From: Orobanche coerulescens
Lineage: Eukaryota; Streptophyta; Magnoliopsida; Lamiales; Orobanchaceae
Assembly: GCA_033398695.1 (NCBI GenBank)
Contig: CM065815.1
Location: 5,512,501 to 5,576,500, forward strand
Length of the DNA stretch: 64,000 nt
Reading direction: 5' to 3'
Positions within the stretch are counted from its first letter, which is position 1. Each line of letters begins with the position of its first letter. Below are positions 32,080-42,960 of the stretch, one piece after another. The notes under the pieces are model-generated. The model did not search any database, had not been told where the DNA came from, and saw nothing but the letters and a program-made list of their open reading frames with translations. The position numbers and the translations under genes are program-made.

Positions 32080-34162
32080 TGTAATACCCGGTTGTAATTC
32101 ATTCATTTTCATTCAGTAATTATCAGTCTGTAATTGTCACTCAGTGTATTTTCACTCAATTATAATCATTCATCAATCATGTTCATTCACCGTGTTCACC
32201 GTTCGGAAAAACTTCGAGTTGTGTATCATTATTGTTCATTGTTTCAACTTTCCTCTTATGAGTTCGACTTTGTTAGATCACCATTAATTTTTGGTAACTC
32301 CAAAAATTCTAAATCTTTGCAATATTATAGAGCATCAAATTAGCTTTCCAATGGTTCAAACGGTGAGTCAATCGAGTCCGGACGAGAGTTATGGTCGTTT
32401 TAGCTCACCCGCTCATTTTTTTCGATTATTGGCGATCCGCTGCCGGCCGAACTCGGCCGTGTCGTCCGACACGGCCGTGCCGTACTCGTCCGAAATGCCG
32501 GTCTGCCTCGGGACTCCGACCGTGTCGTCAGCGCGGCAGTCGAACTCTTCCGGATAAGCGAACCGACCGCCAGACGCCCGACCGTGCTCCAGGACACGGC
32601 CGAGTCATGCCGAAGTCGGCGTCGGATGGGTCACTATCGGAAGGCCACTCCGCGCCGCGACCGTGTCTAGCGGGACACGGTCGAGTCCCTGCCAAACCAG
32701 CTGCGCGCGCCGCGACCGTGTCGGGCGGACACGGTCGAGTCCGGGCAAGTCAACCCCTATAAATTCGTTTTTGAGCATTTCACTCATTTCTTTCCCTTTT
32801 CTTCACCTACAACCGAGAGAGAGAGCTTGAGGGAGGGTTTTTCCTTCACAAATCATTTGAGTGTTTTATTTTCTTCATCCTCCTTCGATCGTGTAGCTCG
32901 GATTGTGGATCTAGCACGTGTTCTTCGGATTATAGGGCTTGAATCTTCAAGAGGTAAGAACTCCTTCAACCCTAGTATGATTTTGGGGAGGGTTTGGTGG
33001 TGATCTTGTGTTTTAATTCGAATTAACCGATGTTGTTATTAGATTTTGATAGTATTCACGCGACCCATGGTTTTCTTGTTTTTGATTGGGATGAAATCCC
33101 GTTGTTATACCATTGACCGATTTCATTTCCTTATGCACTCTTGGTGTCCGATGAATTGTCCCAACGGGTAGAATTAGGATTAATTCTTACCTTTCCGCAT
33201 TATTGAGACTTGTTGTATACCGTTGTTGTGTTAGGAGCGTATTTGGGAGGATTGTTCGGACCAAAACCTATTCCTTCGTTGTTTCCCTTGTTTCATCGTG
33301 TTCAAGGCAAGTACATGTATTACATTTCGTTATGTACATTGTGATTCTCGAAATGAATGATGAATGGTGATTTTTGGGTGCGTGAGTTGTGTTCCTTCCA
33401 CCCGGAGTGTCCGACGGGATGTCTGGGGGTCGATACTAAGGGGTACGGCCGCGGAAGTGGACTTGGGTGCGTGCGTGATTGAACTTCCACCCGGAGTGTT
33501 CGACGGGATGTCTGGGGGTCGATACTAAGGGGTACGGCCGCGGAAGTGGTATTCCACCTGGAGTGTTCGACGATGTCCGGGGTCGATACTAAGGGTACGG
33601 CCATGGGATACCGATTGTGATTTTGTGATATCGTGATGATGAAAATCGATGTGATTGCCAATGTAGTATTCCTAATATATATGTGGCAAATGACTTATGT
33701 TTGAGATGATTGTGTAAAACCGTTTTTGTATATAATGTTGTGTAATTGTGTACTTGCACTAGCCATTCGAATGCTAACCCCTTAAATGGGGGAAATGCGT
33801 CTTATGCATTTCAGGTACCGGGAGGGCTGAGGAGCAGGCACGGGACACGCACGCAAAGAATGGGCTGGCTTAATGATGTGGCTCGAGTCTACATTTTTAT
33901 GTTTTGTCATTGCATGGTCGAGTATTGAAGTTAGACTGTCCATTTTAAAACTTGGTTTAAGTCCCCTGCGTGGGCAATAAATTAGTATTTAACCTCTGTT
34001 CATGTATTACGTTAAAAATGTTTTGGCCGAGGCCACGGCCTTATTTACTTTTGAGTGCATTATTCGGGACTACATTGTGGTTTATATGTCATGTGTTAGC
34101 CTGGTAGACCTCACGAGGGTTCTACGGCGTGTAATGTCCCAGTTGTGAATTGGGGTGTTACA
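32080..34162 (+). mobile_element. 3' LTR of Tekay-type element
   Basis: 2083 bp. Copies the 5' LTR, with differences bunched at about 32370-32755, 33545-33690 and 33810-33870. TATAAAT is at 32758-32764. Ends TGTTACA, followed by the cataa duplication. Confidence 0.95.
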
Positions 34163-34267
34163 CATAATCCCAATGGGTGATTGATAATGAGATATCTCGG
34201 CAAGTTATATTGCCATGGGGAAATAAATATTAAAAAGTGTCGACACAATATAGCGCTATGAATAAAA

Positions 34268-34490
34268 TGAAGATATCAATGATTGGAAAAAGGATATCGA
34301 TAAATGATATGAGGATATCCATGACTGTGAAATATGGATATTAAAAATGAGGATATTAAAATCCATGGTTTGTGAAAATGAGGATATCAATGATTGGAAA
34401 GAGGATATCGATAAATGATATGAGGATATCCATGACTGTGAAATATGGATACTGGAAATGAGGATATTAAAATCCATGATTTGTGAAAAT
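34268..34490 (+). repeat. Two-copy 112-bp tandem repeat in copia 3' region
   Basis: Two units with 'gaggatatcaatgattgg', 'gatatcgataaatgatatg' and 'ccatgactgtgaaatatgg'. The derived minus-strand ORF is repetitive and not a gene. Confidence 0.85.
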
Positions 34491-34654
34491 GAGGATATTG
34501 AAATCCATCAAAATTGAAATATATGCCCTTATAATAAAATGAAATATATGGGCTTACTGAAAGTGACTCATAAGGAGATTTTGAACATATTATTAGTGCG
34601 TACAGTCACTCAAAACGTTGTGAACGAAAATTATATGCTGTACTCTTTTCCTTG

Positions 34655-35232
34655 ACTGAGCTTTTATCCCACTGGGTTTTCCCAGCAAGGTTTTTAACGA
34701 GGCAGCCTAATCACAACAAATATGGAATCTCCAAAAGAAATTTGGAATATATCGCAAAAAATATGAGTTCGATATTACAAATTGCACTGAAGATGATACT
34801 CATACTAATCCCTGGAGGATTACTGAAATGCCTGGGGCATATTTATAAAATACGCGTTGCACTCTTTTTCCCCTGACTGAGGTTTTGTTCCAATGAGTTT
34901 TCCTAGCAAGGTTTTTAACGAGGCAACTGGAATGGCGTATTAGTATGAATAATGTACTCTTTTTCCTTCTTTAGGATTTTTCCCATTGGGTTTTCCCTAA
35001 TAAGGTTTTAACGAGGCATATTCATGGCATAATGAGGAACACTACAAAGATCAAGATTATTCCTCAAAGTTTGAAAACGGAAGGGGTAGTTGTACTCTTT
35101 TTCCTTCGATCAAGTTTTTCCCACTGGGTTTTCTTGACAAGGTTTTAATGAGGCAACACATGGATACTCCAACGAATAATATACATGACAGATTCACTCA
35201 GTTTTTATCCCACGAGGTTTTACTGAGACGGC
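34655..35232 (+). repeat. Copia 3' region repeats 'actgggttttccc...aaggtttt'
   Basis: About five diverged copies (near 34660, 34870, 34965, 35100 and 35200) of a block with 'cccactgggtttt', 'caaggtttttaacgaggca'. Such blocks are typical of the region between pol and 3' LTR in one group of plant copia elements. Confidence 0.75.
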
Positions 35233-35453
35233 ACAAGAATATTCATACAAGAACTATCGAGATAAGGGGGAGCAAATTTACGAGATCACCGATTGCTGAA
35301 GTTTTTATCCAACGGAGATTTCCTACCAACATTATGATGCAACATGATATGATTGCCACAAGCTCCAATACAAACAGTTTGAAAGTTTTTCTCCCATCGG
35401 TTTTTCTTCAAACTAGTTCAAAGAGATATTTATGTAAATAAATATTCATGGAG

Positions 35454-35672
35454 TGTTATAATAAAGCCTTGAAAGTGACATTTCAATTACCCTTTTGTTT
35501 TTATATAGTGTGAATGACTATTATACCCCTGATGTAAATATGTAATTACGATTGTGCCATCTGAAGTTTTCCTATAAATAGGACTTCAGTTATTAATGAA
35601 AAATATACCTGAGAATCATTCTCTCTATTCTCTCTCTAAATTTTCTCTCTCTATTATTTCGATTTTACAACA
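35454..35672 (+). mobile_element. 3' LTR of copia element
   Basis: 219 bp, one visible difference from the 5' LTR; followed by the gtaag duplication. Confidence 0.95.
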
Positions 35673-35677
35673 GTAAG

Positions 35678-36017
35678 GTTATTTTGGAAGTCTATTATTT
35701 CAGAGAGGTACACTGGTGTATTCAGGTGCACAGGACCAAAAACGACACTGTCTTTTATATTACAGACTACAGATAACTCGTGCCATAATGGCACCATGAC
35801 GGTGCCATAATTGGATTAAAATTATAACTCAAAATATGAAGACAACAAAAAATGTCGCCACCGGAGGTCCGTCGGCCTCTGACCGGCAAGCTGTCGAAAA
35901 ACAGCCCAACAGACAGTCGACGGCCCGCTCGAGAACAATACCACACGACTAAAAAACACCACCGTATTTTATATTGTAGATTATAGACAACTCATGTCAT
36001 AATGACACAGTGTCAGT
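35678..36017. repeat. Continuation of dispersed repeat after copia
   Basis: Contains 'ggaggtccgtcggcctctga' and two related blocks 'ttttatattacagacta' / 'ttttatattgtagatta'. Similar text in the opposite direction stands at 49300-49440, so this is a dispersed family of unknown class. Confidence 0.4.
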
Positions 36018-36553
36018 TAGGGGTGTGCAAAAAAACCGAATCCGAAAAATCGAACCGAAAATCCGAAAATCCGATCCGAACCAGTCCGATCAGATGTCTT
36101 CGGATCGGATTTCGGATTAGAATTTTACAGATCCGAAAATTTCGGATCGGATCGGATTAAATCCGCGGATTTTCGGATTAATCCGATTGATCCGAAATAT
36201 ATATAAAAAAAGGAATTTTTTTATTATTTTTAGGTAAAACGCCAGAAAAAACTTCGGATCGATCGGATTAACCGCGGATTTTCGAAATAATCCGATCCAT
36301 CCGAAATATAAATATATAAAAATGAAATTTTTATTATTTTTGGTTTATGATTTTTATTATTTTTATTAGTTTTTAAAATTTTCGGATTTTTCGGATTAAA
36401 TCCGATCCGATCCGATCTGGATTCGGATTGATCCGAATCCGATCCGAACGATCGGTTCGGATTTCGGATTGAGCAAAAGGTGATCCGAAATTTCGGATCA
36501 ATCCGAATTCGGATCGGATCGGATTGATCCGAATGCACACCCCTAGTGTCAGT
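36010..36553. mobile_element. hAT-type MITE, 8-bp TSD gtgtcagt
   Basis: The element is 36018-36545 (528 bp) with ends TAGGGGTGTGCA. gtgtcagt occurs perfectly at 36010-36017 and 36546-36553. The interior is a patchwork of 'cggatcggat' and 'gatccgaa' words. No transposase. The 8-bp duplication and TAGGGGTG ends indicate the hAT superfamily. Confidence 0.93.
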
Positions 36554-36936
36554 GCGATAATTGGATTGAAATTATAAAAAAAATGGAGAGAAAAAATTAT
36601 CGGCACCAGAGGTCCGCAGACCTCTGACCGACGAGCCGTCAAAAAATAGCTCAACAGGCAGCATCGGTCCACCAGAGAATAGTGCGACAGTCATCCAAAA
36701 AAAATTGCTGGTCATTAGAGCTCCCCAGTCACCGGCCGACGACCTGTTGGAGAACAGTCCGACATGTAGCAATAGGTCTCCAGCTGCTGGCCTAAAAACT
36801 ATCTAACAGTCGACCAAATAAATAATAAAAGAAAACTTCACAACAAAATAATCGACAATCGATCATAAAAAAAGAGAAAAATAAATGACGAGTCACCGAA
36901 ACTCTGCTAATTAAAGGTTATTGGAGAAAAAAAATA

Positions 36937-37193
36937 CTACATCTGTTCTTTTATAATTGCAACATCTGGAGTTTCACGCTTGTCAATGCAAAATTTTAAT
37001 TATTAATATCTTCAATTCTTTATTTTTAAAAATTATAAGAAATTGATATTTTGAAAGTATATTTCGAGATGAATCTAACAAGATATCACATGATTATATG
37101 TTTCCATATTTATAAATCACAAAAGATGATCAAAATAGAGTATGTGAACAGTATAATAGTCAATATATTGCAATAATAAAAGAACGGAGGAAG
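36937..37193. mobile_element. Stowaway-like MITE, TA target
   Basis: 257 bp. Ends CTACATCTGTTCTTTTATAA and, reversed, CTTCCTCCGTTCTTTTATTA, flanked by TA at 36935-36936 and 37194-37195. The interior is AT-rich. Confidence 0.8.
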
Positions 37194-37372
37194 TATAGAT
37201 TTCACTTTAATTTAACTTTTATTTATTTTTTAAAAAAATTTATTATTATTGAACACTCTTTAAATTAAAGCCAATGAGTAAAATGATGTTTAAGACGAGG
37301 GGCGGTGAAGCAATAAACTAAAACTGGCAGAGGAGATCTGTTCAGAGCACACATAGTATCACAATTCCCACA

Positions 37373-38780
37373 ATGGCCGTCTCCATCACATTCTCTCTCA
37401 TCGCCGTCTCCATTCTCGCCGCTACCATTTCTGCCGTCGCCACTAACATCACCGAGATCCTCTCAGCCTACCCCGATTACAGCGAGTTCAACAACTTGCT
37501 CACCCAAACCAAACTCGCCGACGAAATCAACAGCCGCGCGACGGTCACCGTCTGCGTCCTCCCCAACGGCGCTCTATCTTCCTTCACCGGAAAATATCCC
37601 CTCAGCGTCCTCAAGAACATCCTGTCCCTACACGTCTTGCTGGATTATTTCGACGGGCAGAAGCTTCACAAAATCCCCGGCGGCTCGGTTCTATCCACCA
37701 CACTCTATCAGACCACTGGTAACGCCGTCGGAGAACTTGGATTCGTCAATATCACCCTGTTAGAAGGCGGGAAAGTCGAATTCGGATCCGGCGCAACCGG
37801 CGCGCTTCTCTACTCGTCTTCACTTGACAACAAGGGTGACAATCTGTATACGTGGCACGATCCTGTAAAGTGAAATGTCACAATCACATTTATCTCACTT
37901 CACAGGATCGTGCCACATACACAAATTGTCAACCTCGTTGTTATCCAGGTTGGGAAAGTAGCCTTTTTTCGTGAAACAAATACCGTACAATGTCTCTGTT
38001 ATCGAGATCAGCAAGGCGATTGCGCCGAGCGTGATTCTGACTGCGCCGGCTCCGTCGGCTTCCGACGTTAACGTGACGGCGTTACTGGAGAAAGCCGGGT
38101 GCAAAACGTTCGCTTCGCTAATTGTTTCCAATGGGGTTTTGAAAGTGTACCTGTCGGCTATGGATAAGGGTTTGACTATCTTTGCGCCGAACGACGAGGC
38201 TTTTAAAGCGGCTGGCGCGCCAGATCTGAGCAAGCTCACCAACGTTGAGGTGGTCTCGATCTTACAGTATCACGCCCTCGCCAGTTATTCCCCCATAGGA
38301 ACTTTGAAACAGACGAAGGGCAAACTAACTACTCTAGCTACCAATGGCGTTGCGAAGTACGACCTCAGCGTGACGACAGCCGGCGACTCGGTGACTCTCG
38401 ACACCGGAGTCGACTCATCGAGAATCGCGTCGACTGTGCTCGATTCGACCCCACTTTGCATTTTCACTGTCGATAGGTTGCTCCTCCCGGTGGAGTTATT
38501 CGGGAATGCTCCGGCACCGGCACCAGGTCCTGCAACGGAAAATTCACCGTCGCCGGCTCCAGCGGCCGAGGCTCTAGCTCCGGAATCCGCTTCGCCTCCG
38601 TTACTGTCTCCTCCCGCACCGCCGACGGGATCACCTGACGGAGCACCGTCGGAAGGTCCAGACGCCGATTCGCAGAACAGTACGTCCGACAATGCCGGCG
38701 GCGTTTTGGAAGCTCAGGCCGTGATGAAAATGGTGCTCGCAGTGTCCGTTTCGGTGTTTGCTTGCGTTTTCATGTCCTAA
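37373..38780 (+). CDS. Fasciclin-like arabinogalactan protein with small insertion
   Basis: FLA proteins are GPI-anchored cell-surface glycoproteins involved in cell adhesion and wall properties. Exon-like part 1 (37373-37864) begins [20 protein letters not shown], a signal peptide, then a first fasciclin domain with [15 protein letters not shown] and [18 protein letters not shown]. Part 2 (from 37962) has [13 protein letters not shown], a Pro-Ala AGP stretch, the second fasciclin domain with [11 protein letters not shown] and ILQYHAL, then SP/AP-rich AGP glycosylation motifs and a hydrophobic GPI tail ([16 protein letters not shown]). Between them a foldback adds a stop at 37871-37873. Removing 37865-37961 as a GT-AG intron keeps the frame and gives 436 aa, the usual size for the two-fasciclin FLA group (FLA8/FLA10-like). 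FLA genes of this group usually lack an intron here. Confidence 0.88.
37825..37945. mobile_element. Foldback/MITE insertion in FLA gene
   Basis: Two arms of roughly 50 bp are inverted copies. The core tggcacgatcctgt at 37853-37866 pairs with acaggatcgtgcca at 37902-37915, with looser pairing outward to 'caacaagg' and 'cctcgttg'. The loop is about 20 bp. The target duplication is unclear. It sits between the first fasciclin domain and the KQIPYN motif that normally follows directly. Confidence 0.8.
37865..37961 (+). other. Candidate 97-nt GT-AG intron inside the foldback
   Basis: Donor CCT|GTAAAG at a codon boundary and acceptor AAAGTAG|CC. Splicing joins residue 164 to Pro-Phe-Phe-Val-Lys-Gln in frame. 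Seen as sequence only; use is an inference. 97 nt is near the lower usual size for plant introns. Confidence 0.45.
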
Positions 38781-39430
38781 AACGTCATTTCAAATTAGCA
38801 GGTTTGCTTTTATTTTTTTTATTTTTTTTTTCTTTCGTTTTCTTGTATTTTGTTGGAAGACGGATCTTTATTTTTGTCATTTATTATTGTTGTGTTTTTA
38901 ATTTAATTTATGAATAAGAGAGATTCACGGACATATAAAACGCGTTTTTTCACACTTAATCAAATTCAAAAGACAATATTATAGTAGATGATTATCAATA
39001 ACAATATTATAATAAACGAATAATGTCGATCATATATAAATAAGAAAAAAATATATTTTAAATTAAAGAATAATACATTATAAAATTTAAATACTATTTA
39101 CTTTATAAAACAACGTCCCAGATTTTCTTAGTAAGTTTTTCATCCTTATCGCACATTAAAATTGGAAACTTGTTCAACTTGGATCTTTTTTATTTCTATA
39201 TTATAGAAGATATATTTATGGAGTTGTTTCAATTTCCCGTTAGACTGGAGTTGCTTAAAACTTGGAACTCTCATTTGAATACAGTGCTTTTAAAATAAAA
39301 TATTAATATCTAATTAAAATTTTTATGATATTTTAAAAATTAGAATTTATCGTTCTCAAAATTATAATGTGAGTTGAATGATAAGGCAAGTAGTATATTC
39401 GTCAAATTTAAAAATTAAAGAAAAATTACA
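38781..39430. other. AT-rich 3' flank of FLA
   Basis: T-rich 3' UTR-like sequence (38800-38890), then AT-rich DNA with nothing recognised. A 50-bp block is duplicated at about 39430-39520. Confidence 0.45.
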
Positions 39431-39526
39431 TAAATTCCTCTTTAAGTCGGATAGTGAAAGTAATACTCATGACATTAAATTCCTCTTTAAGTAGGATGTG
39501 GAAAAAGTAATACTCATGACCAAAGG

Positions 39527-39792
39527 GCGTATGGCCCGATGGTTATTTGCAATGAAGACAAGAACCTTTAGACAAAGTCGTTGGGGTTCGAGTCTGAGCA
39601 AGAGCGGGGTTTTAATCCCATTGCTACTTCAAAGAAAACTTGTGTGGAGTGCAGTTTCGTGAATCCGTAGCCTCACTTGTCACCAGCGTGGGCCCGGTTA
39701 AGACAACATAGTCTGGGCAAGTGGTGGTTAGGGCCTGCGTCCTGCAGGTGGTTGAGTCTAAGTTGAAATTCGCGGTTCAACAAAAAAAAAAG
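39527..39792 (+). mobile_element. tRNA-derived SINE
   Basis: An A box TGGCCCGATGG at 39533-39543 and a B box GGTTCGAGTCT near 39588 form a pol III promoter spaced as in tRNA-derived SINEs. The body is about 200 bp and ends ttcaac plus an A run (39780-39792). The target duplication is not certain. It is not a tRNA gene: no cloverleaf or acceptor stem was found. Confidence 0.75.
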
Positions 39793-39878
39793 AAGTAGAA
39801 TGTTGAAAAACTTTAAGATTTTGACTACTAGGACATAAGAGCCAAATTTATTATAATTAATCTAGTTCCCTCACATAA

Positions 39879-40498
39879 GTTAAGGGTAGACCCGGCAACA
39901 CACGAAAACACGACACGAAAACGACACGAAAATTATAATACACGAACACAAAAGTACACGATACCAAACATTTAGTGTTTGGGTTTGTATTTTGAGTACA
40001 CGATACGAAAATACACGAACACAAAAGTACACGATCGAGATTTAGTGTCGGTTTTGTGTTTATCCTTTGGGTACACGACACGACACGAGGTACACGAAAT
40101 AAATAAATAAATAAATATAATATTTTATATTAAATTAATAAAAATATATATATTATGAATTCTGTTTGAACTAAACTTTAAAATTTGAAAATATAATGTG
40201 AATTTTCATAAATTTCGTGTAACATTCGTGTTTTCATTGTCATTCGTTTCATATCGTCTACTAAAACCTATAAAAATAATATTATAATATTAAAATTATT
40301 ATTTTTTATAATATTTTAATATTTATTTTATACTCCTATTATGTGTCTGACATGAAAACACGATACGAAACGACACGAATTTGCGCGGTACACGACACGC
40401 CATGACACAAATTCATTTAGTGTCATATATGGATTTGAATTTTTGGTACACGACACGAATACACACGATACGGACGAATTGCGAGGTCTACTTAAGGG
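39879..40498. mobile_element. hAT-type MITE with ACACGACACGA interior
   Basis: The element is 39887-40490 (604 bp). Left end TAGACCCGGCAA, right end reversed TAGACCTCGCAA. Flanks gttaaggg and cttaaggg match at 7 of 8. The interior is many 'acacgacacgaaaa' words. No transposase. Confidence 0.85.
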
Positions 40499-40680
40499 TG
40501 TCATTAATACTACGTAATAAGAGGACCTGAATACCAGAAAATACCTTTAAAAATATTACATTTCATTAAATATCTTCAATTAAATTAAATTTTTGCACTC
40601 TCTCTTTTAATATCCACTAACAATATATTTTATATTTTAATACCCCACACTATCACAATCTACATTTTATTTAAAATATA

Positions 40681-40937
40681 CTCCATCCGTCCCACAAAAC
40701 TTTGATCAGTTTGACTTTTATTGATCAACATTCATAAACATTGACCATGAATTACAATCAATATATAAAAAATTATAGTAATATAACTACTTATTTGATT
40801 TGTCTTAATGTGTATTTTTCAAATATTAGTTTTTTATAATTTTTATTCATAAATAATTAAAATTATTAATGGTCAAAGGTGTATTTGGTGAGACCGGTCA
40901 AAATCAAAATGAGCACAGTTTTGTGGGACTCATGGAG
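40681..40937. mobile_element. Stowaway MITE, TA target
   Basis: 257 bp. Ends CTCCATCCGTCCCACAAAAC and, reversed, CTCCATGAGTCCCACAAAAC, flanked by TA on both sides. Confidence 0.9.
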
Positions 40938-41207
40938 TAGCTATTTTCTTTCAAATTTCACACTCAAATTGAGACGTGGAATATATATTACTAGTGTAGT
41001 ACCCGTGGAGATTCCACGGGTTGTTCAAAATTTTTGTATTTAACAGTTTTATAAATGCATAACAACATCTATGAATCTAACATAAAATGGGTAATTTATC
41101 AAAAAATCAAAACAACATATATAAAAAAAAAATTATATCTTGTTTTTTCATAAAAAAAAACATTATGTATAATAAAACTGCTTATTGATAAATAACAACC
41201 GTAAATT

Positions 41208-41370
41208 CTAACAGAGATTTTGAAAAACCTCCTTATATACCACATTAGTTGTCTTATTGGTGACGTTGCCGTCATCGTCACAACAAAGAATCTTGAGCCC
41301 ATTTTTTTTTTTGACTCTAGACATTGCCACGTATAATTGGCCATGAGGGAAGACAGACTTCGGTAAAATT
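41208..41370 (-). pseudogene. Helitron helicase C-terminal fragment
   Basis: One minus frame reads LPKSVFPHGQLYVAMSRVKK, then NGLKILCCDDDGNVTNKT and VVYKEVF before a stop. HGQLYVAMSRV is the last helicase motif of plant Helitron Rep/Helicase (Pif1-like). The longer ORF 41099-41428 is a shifted frame of it. The rest of the helicase and the Rep domain are absent. Confidence 0.85.
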
Positions 41371-42639
41371 GGACATGTGTAGCAAACTCAATCAATGAAA
41401 TTGGTCCACTGAAAATTAAACAAACCAAAATAAATACTTATACATGGGGAAATATATTTACCGGTTCAACCCTTTCGTTTAAATCCTTGGCATTATGCCC
41501 AAAATCTGATTCACATGTTGGTTAAATAGTATAAGAGATACGTAAGAGGTGTTATCCACTGCACTAACACCGACTTTGAACCTATACTCCCAAATAAGAT
41601 GGTATTAGGAAATATCTATCTAATTATATATCTACAACATTTTAAATCATACGTAAGGAAAGCAGATTCATAAAATATATTTGAAAAAGTTAATATATTA
41701 GATATATATTAGAACTTGTCATAAAACACTAAATAGATACCTGGGAACAATGTTTGTATTTTTACATTTTCTGCAACGAATACTACCACCAATTTCTTCA
41801 TGATTTGAGAAATCTTACCGATTTGAGCATGGGGAACGGAAGCTTGAATGAACAATAAAGAAAAGAACATCTAAAAACATGTTTATTATGTTCAGTTTAA
41901 AAGTCAGCTTATTAAACATTAAAACACATTGTTTTAGAACATATTAAACATACTATAAAATTTAGTTTTAAAACTGGAGAAAAAGCCAAATAAGCATTTA
42001 TTCAAATGTGGAGAAAGAAGGATTCAAGTGATTTATTACATGTAAGAAACTCAAACTTGACCTCATGTATTTGTATTCTTTTTTTTTAACTTAAGTTTGA
42101 TTCACACAGTGGAAATTAACCACATTAAAACAGTGAATATCCCATATATATATTAAACCATATTAAACACAAACAATCAATATATTAAACATTAAAATAT
42201 AATCAACATGAAAACATAATCAATGCACACAAATACATGCCATTCAAACACCATAATTGCAACAGTCTAATACAAAATCTCATAAAACTGGAAAAATACC
42301 TCCTCATCACACAAAATCATCTGCATTGAATAAAAATTATCCGGATTGTCATTTTTCGCAACAAACCAAATCCACTGAACGCGTATTCTAATAAGTTTCG
42401 TTTCCTTCAAATGATCTATACGACGAACAGAAATTAAATCTTACTCCATATTTTAATCTAAAAAAACGAAATTGTATACTAATTTATTCACTGGAATGAA
42501 GTAAAATATAAAAATACAATCAGCAATCCTTTTATAGTGGAATTTTCGAAATATTTTTAAGCATAAAATATGAAAATTTGTTACCAAAAAATATGTTCCA
42601 AAGATTTTCTGAAAATTTGTTGGGGTGGGAATTTTGGTG

Positions 42640-42960
42640 CCTACCATTTCCTATTGGGGCGAGAAGAATTGCTTACCAAAATTTGTTGCCAAAAAGATAC
42701 CAGAAGATTGGTACTTACCGCTTTCTATTGGGGCGAGAAGATTTGCTTACCAAAATTTGTTGCCAAGAAATATTCATGCCGTCATCCACGGGTTGATACG
42801 GGAAGAGGAAAAGAAAGAATATGAATTTGGGGCGATACGGGAAGAGGAAATGAAAAAAAAATTGCCCTAGGATAGAAAAGATTTGCCCTAGGATAGAATA
42901 TGAATTTGGGGCGATACGGGAAGAGGAAAAGAAAAAAAATAGGATAGGAAAGAAGATTTG
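42640..42960 (-). repeat. Tandem repeats in Helitron 5' part
   Basis: A roughly 75-bp unit occurs twice ('ctattggggcgagaag', 'cttaccaaaatttgttgcc'; 42640 and 42713). After it the block 'gatacgggaagaggaaa' plus 'gaatatgaatttggggc' recurs three times to 42935. ORFs here are by-products. Confidence 0.8.

Larger units (their letters stand above)
25135..34167 (+). mobile_element. Tekay/Del-type chromovirus, TSD cataa
   Basis: The element spans 25140-34162 (9023 bp). It has TGTAATACCC...TGTTACA LTRs of 2075 and 2083 bp, a primer site at 27219, a gag-pol region at 27470-32044 and a polypurine tract at 32065-32076. The 5-bp repeat cataa stands at 25135-25139 and 34163-34167. Gene order with integrase last and a C-terminal KVQW...TWE chromodomain-like end marks it as a chromovirus. 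The long LTRs and end motifs fit the Tekay (Del) clade. The polyprotein is broken by frameshifts and two TAG codons. Confidence 0.93.
21294..35677 (+). mobile_element. Ty1/copia element with nested gypsy element, TSD gtaag
   Basis: The LTRs 21299-21517 and 35454-35672 (219 bp each) differ at one position that I can see (catatg versus catctg). gtaag lies at 21294-21298 and 35673-35677. The LTRs begin TGTTATAATA and end TTACAACA. Without the nested element the internal region is about 4.9 kb and holds only traces of pol, so this is a deletion derivative probably moved by another copy's enzymes. The Tekay-type element occupies 25140-34162. Confidence 0.92.

Noticed and set aside
37895..38692. 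Minus-strand ORFs of 115 and 135 codons across FLA
   Set aside because: Shadows of the FLA reading frame, which has signal peptide, fasciclin motifs and GPI tail.
39533..39600. A tRNA gene
   Set aside because: A and B boxes are present but no cloverleaf; the 3' body and A tail fit a SINE.
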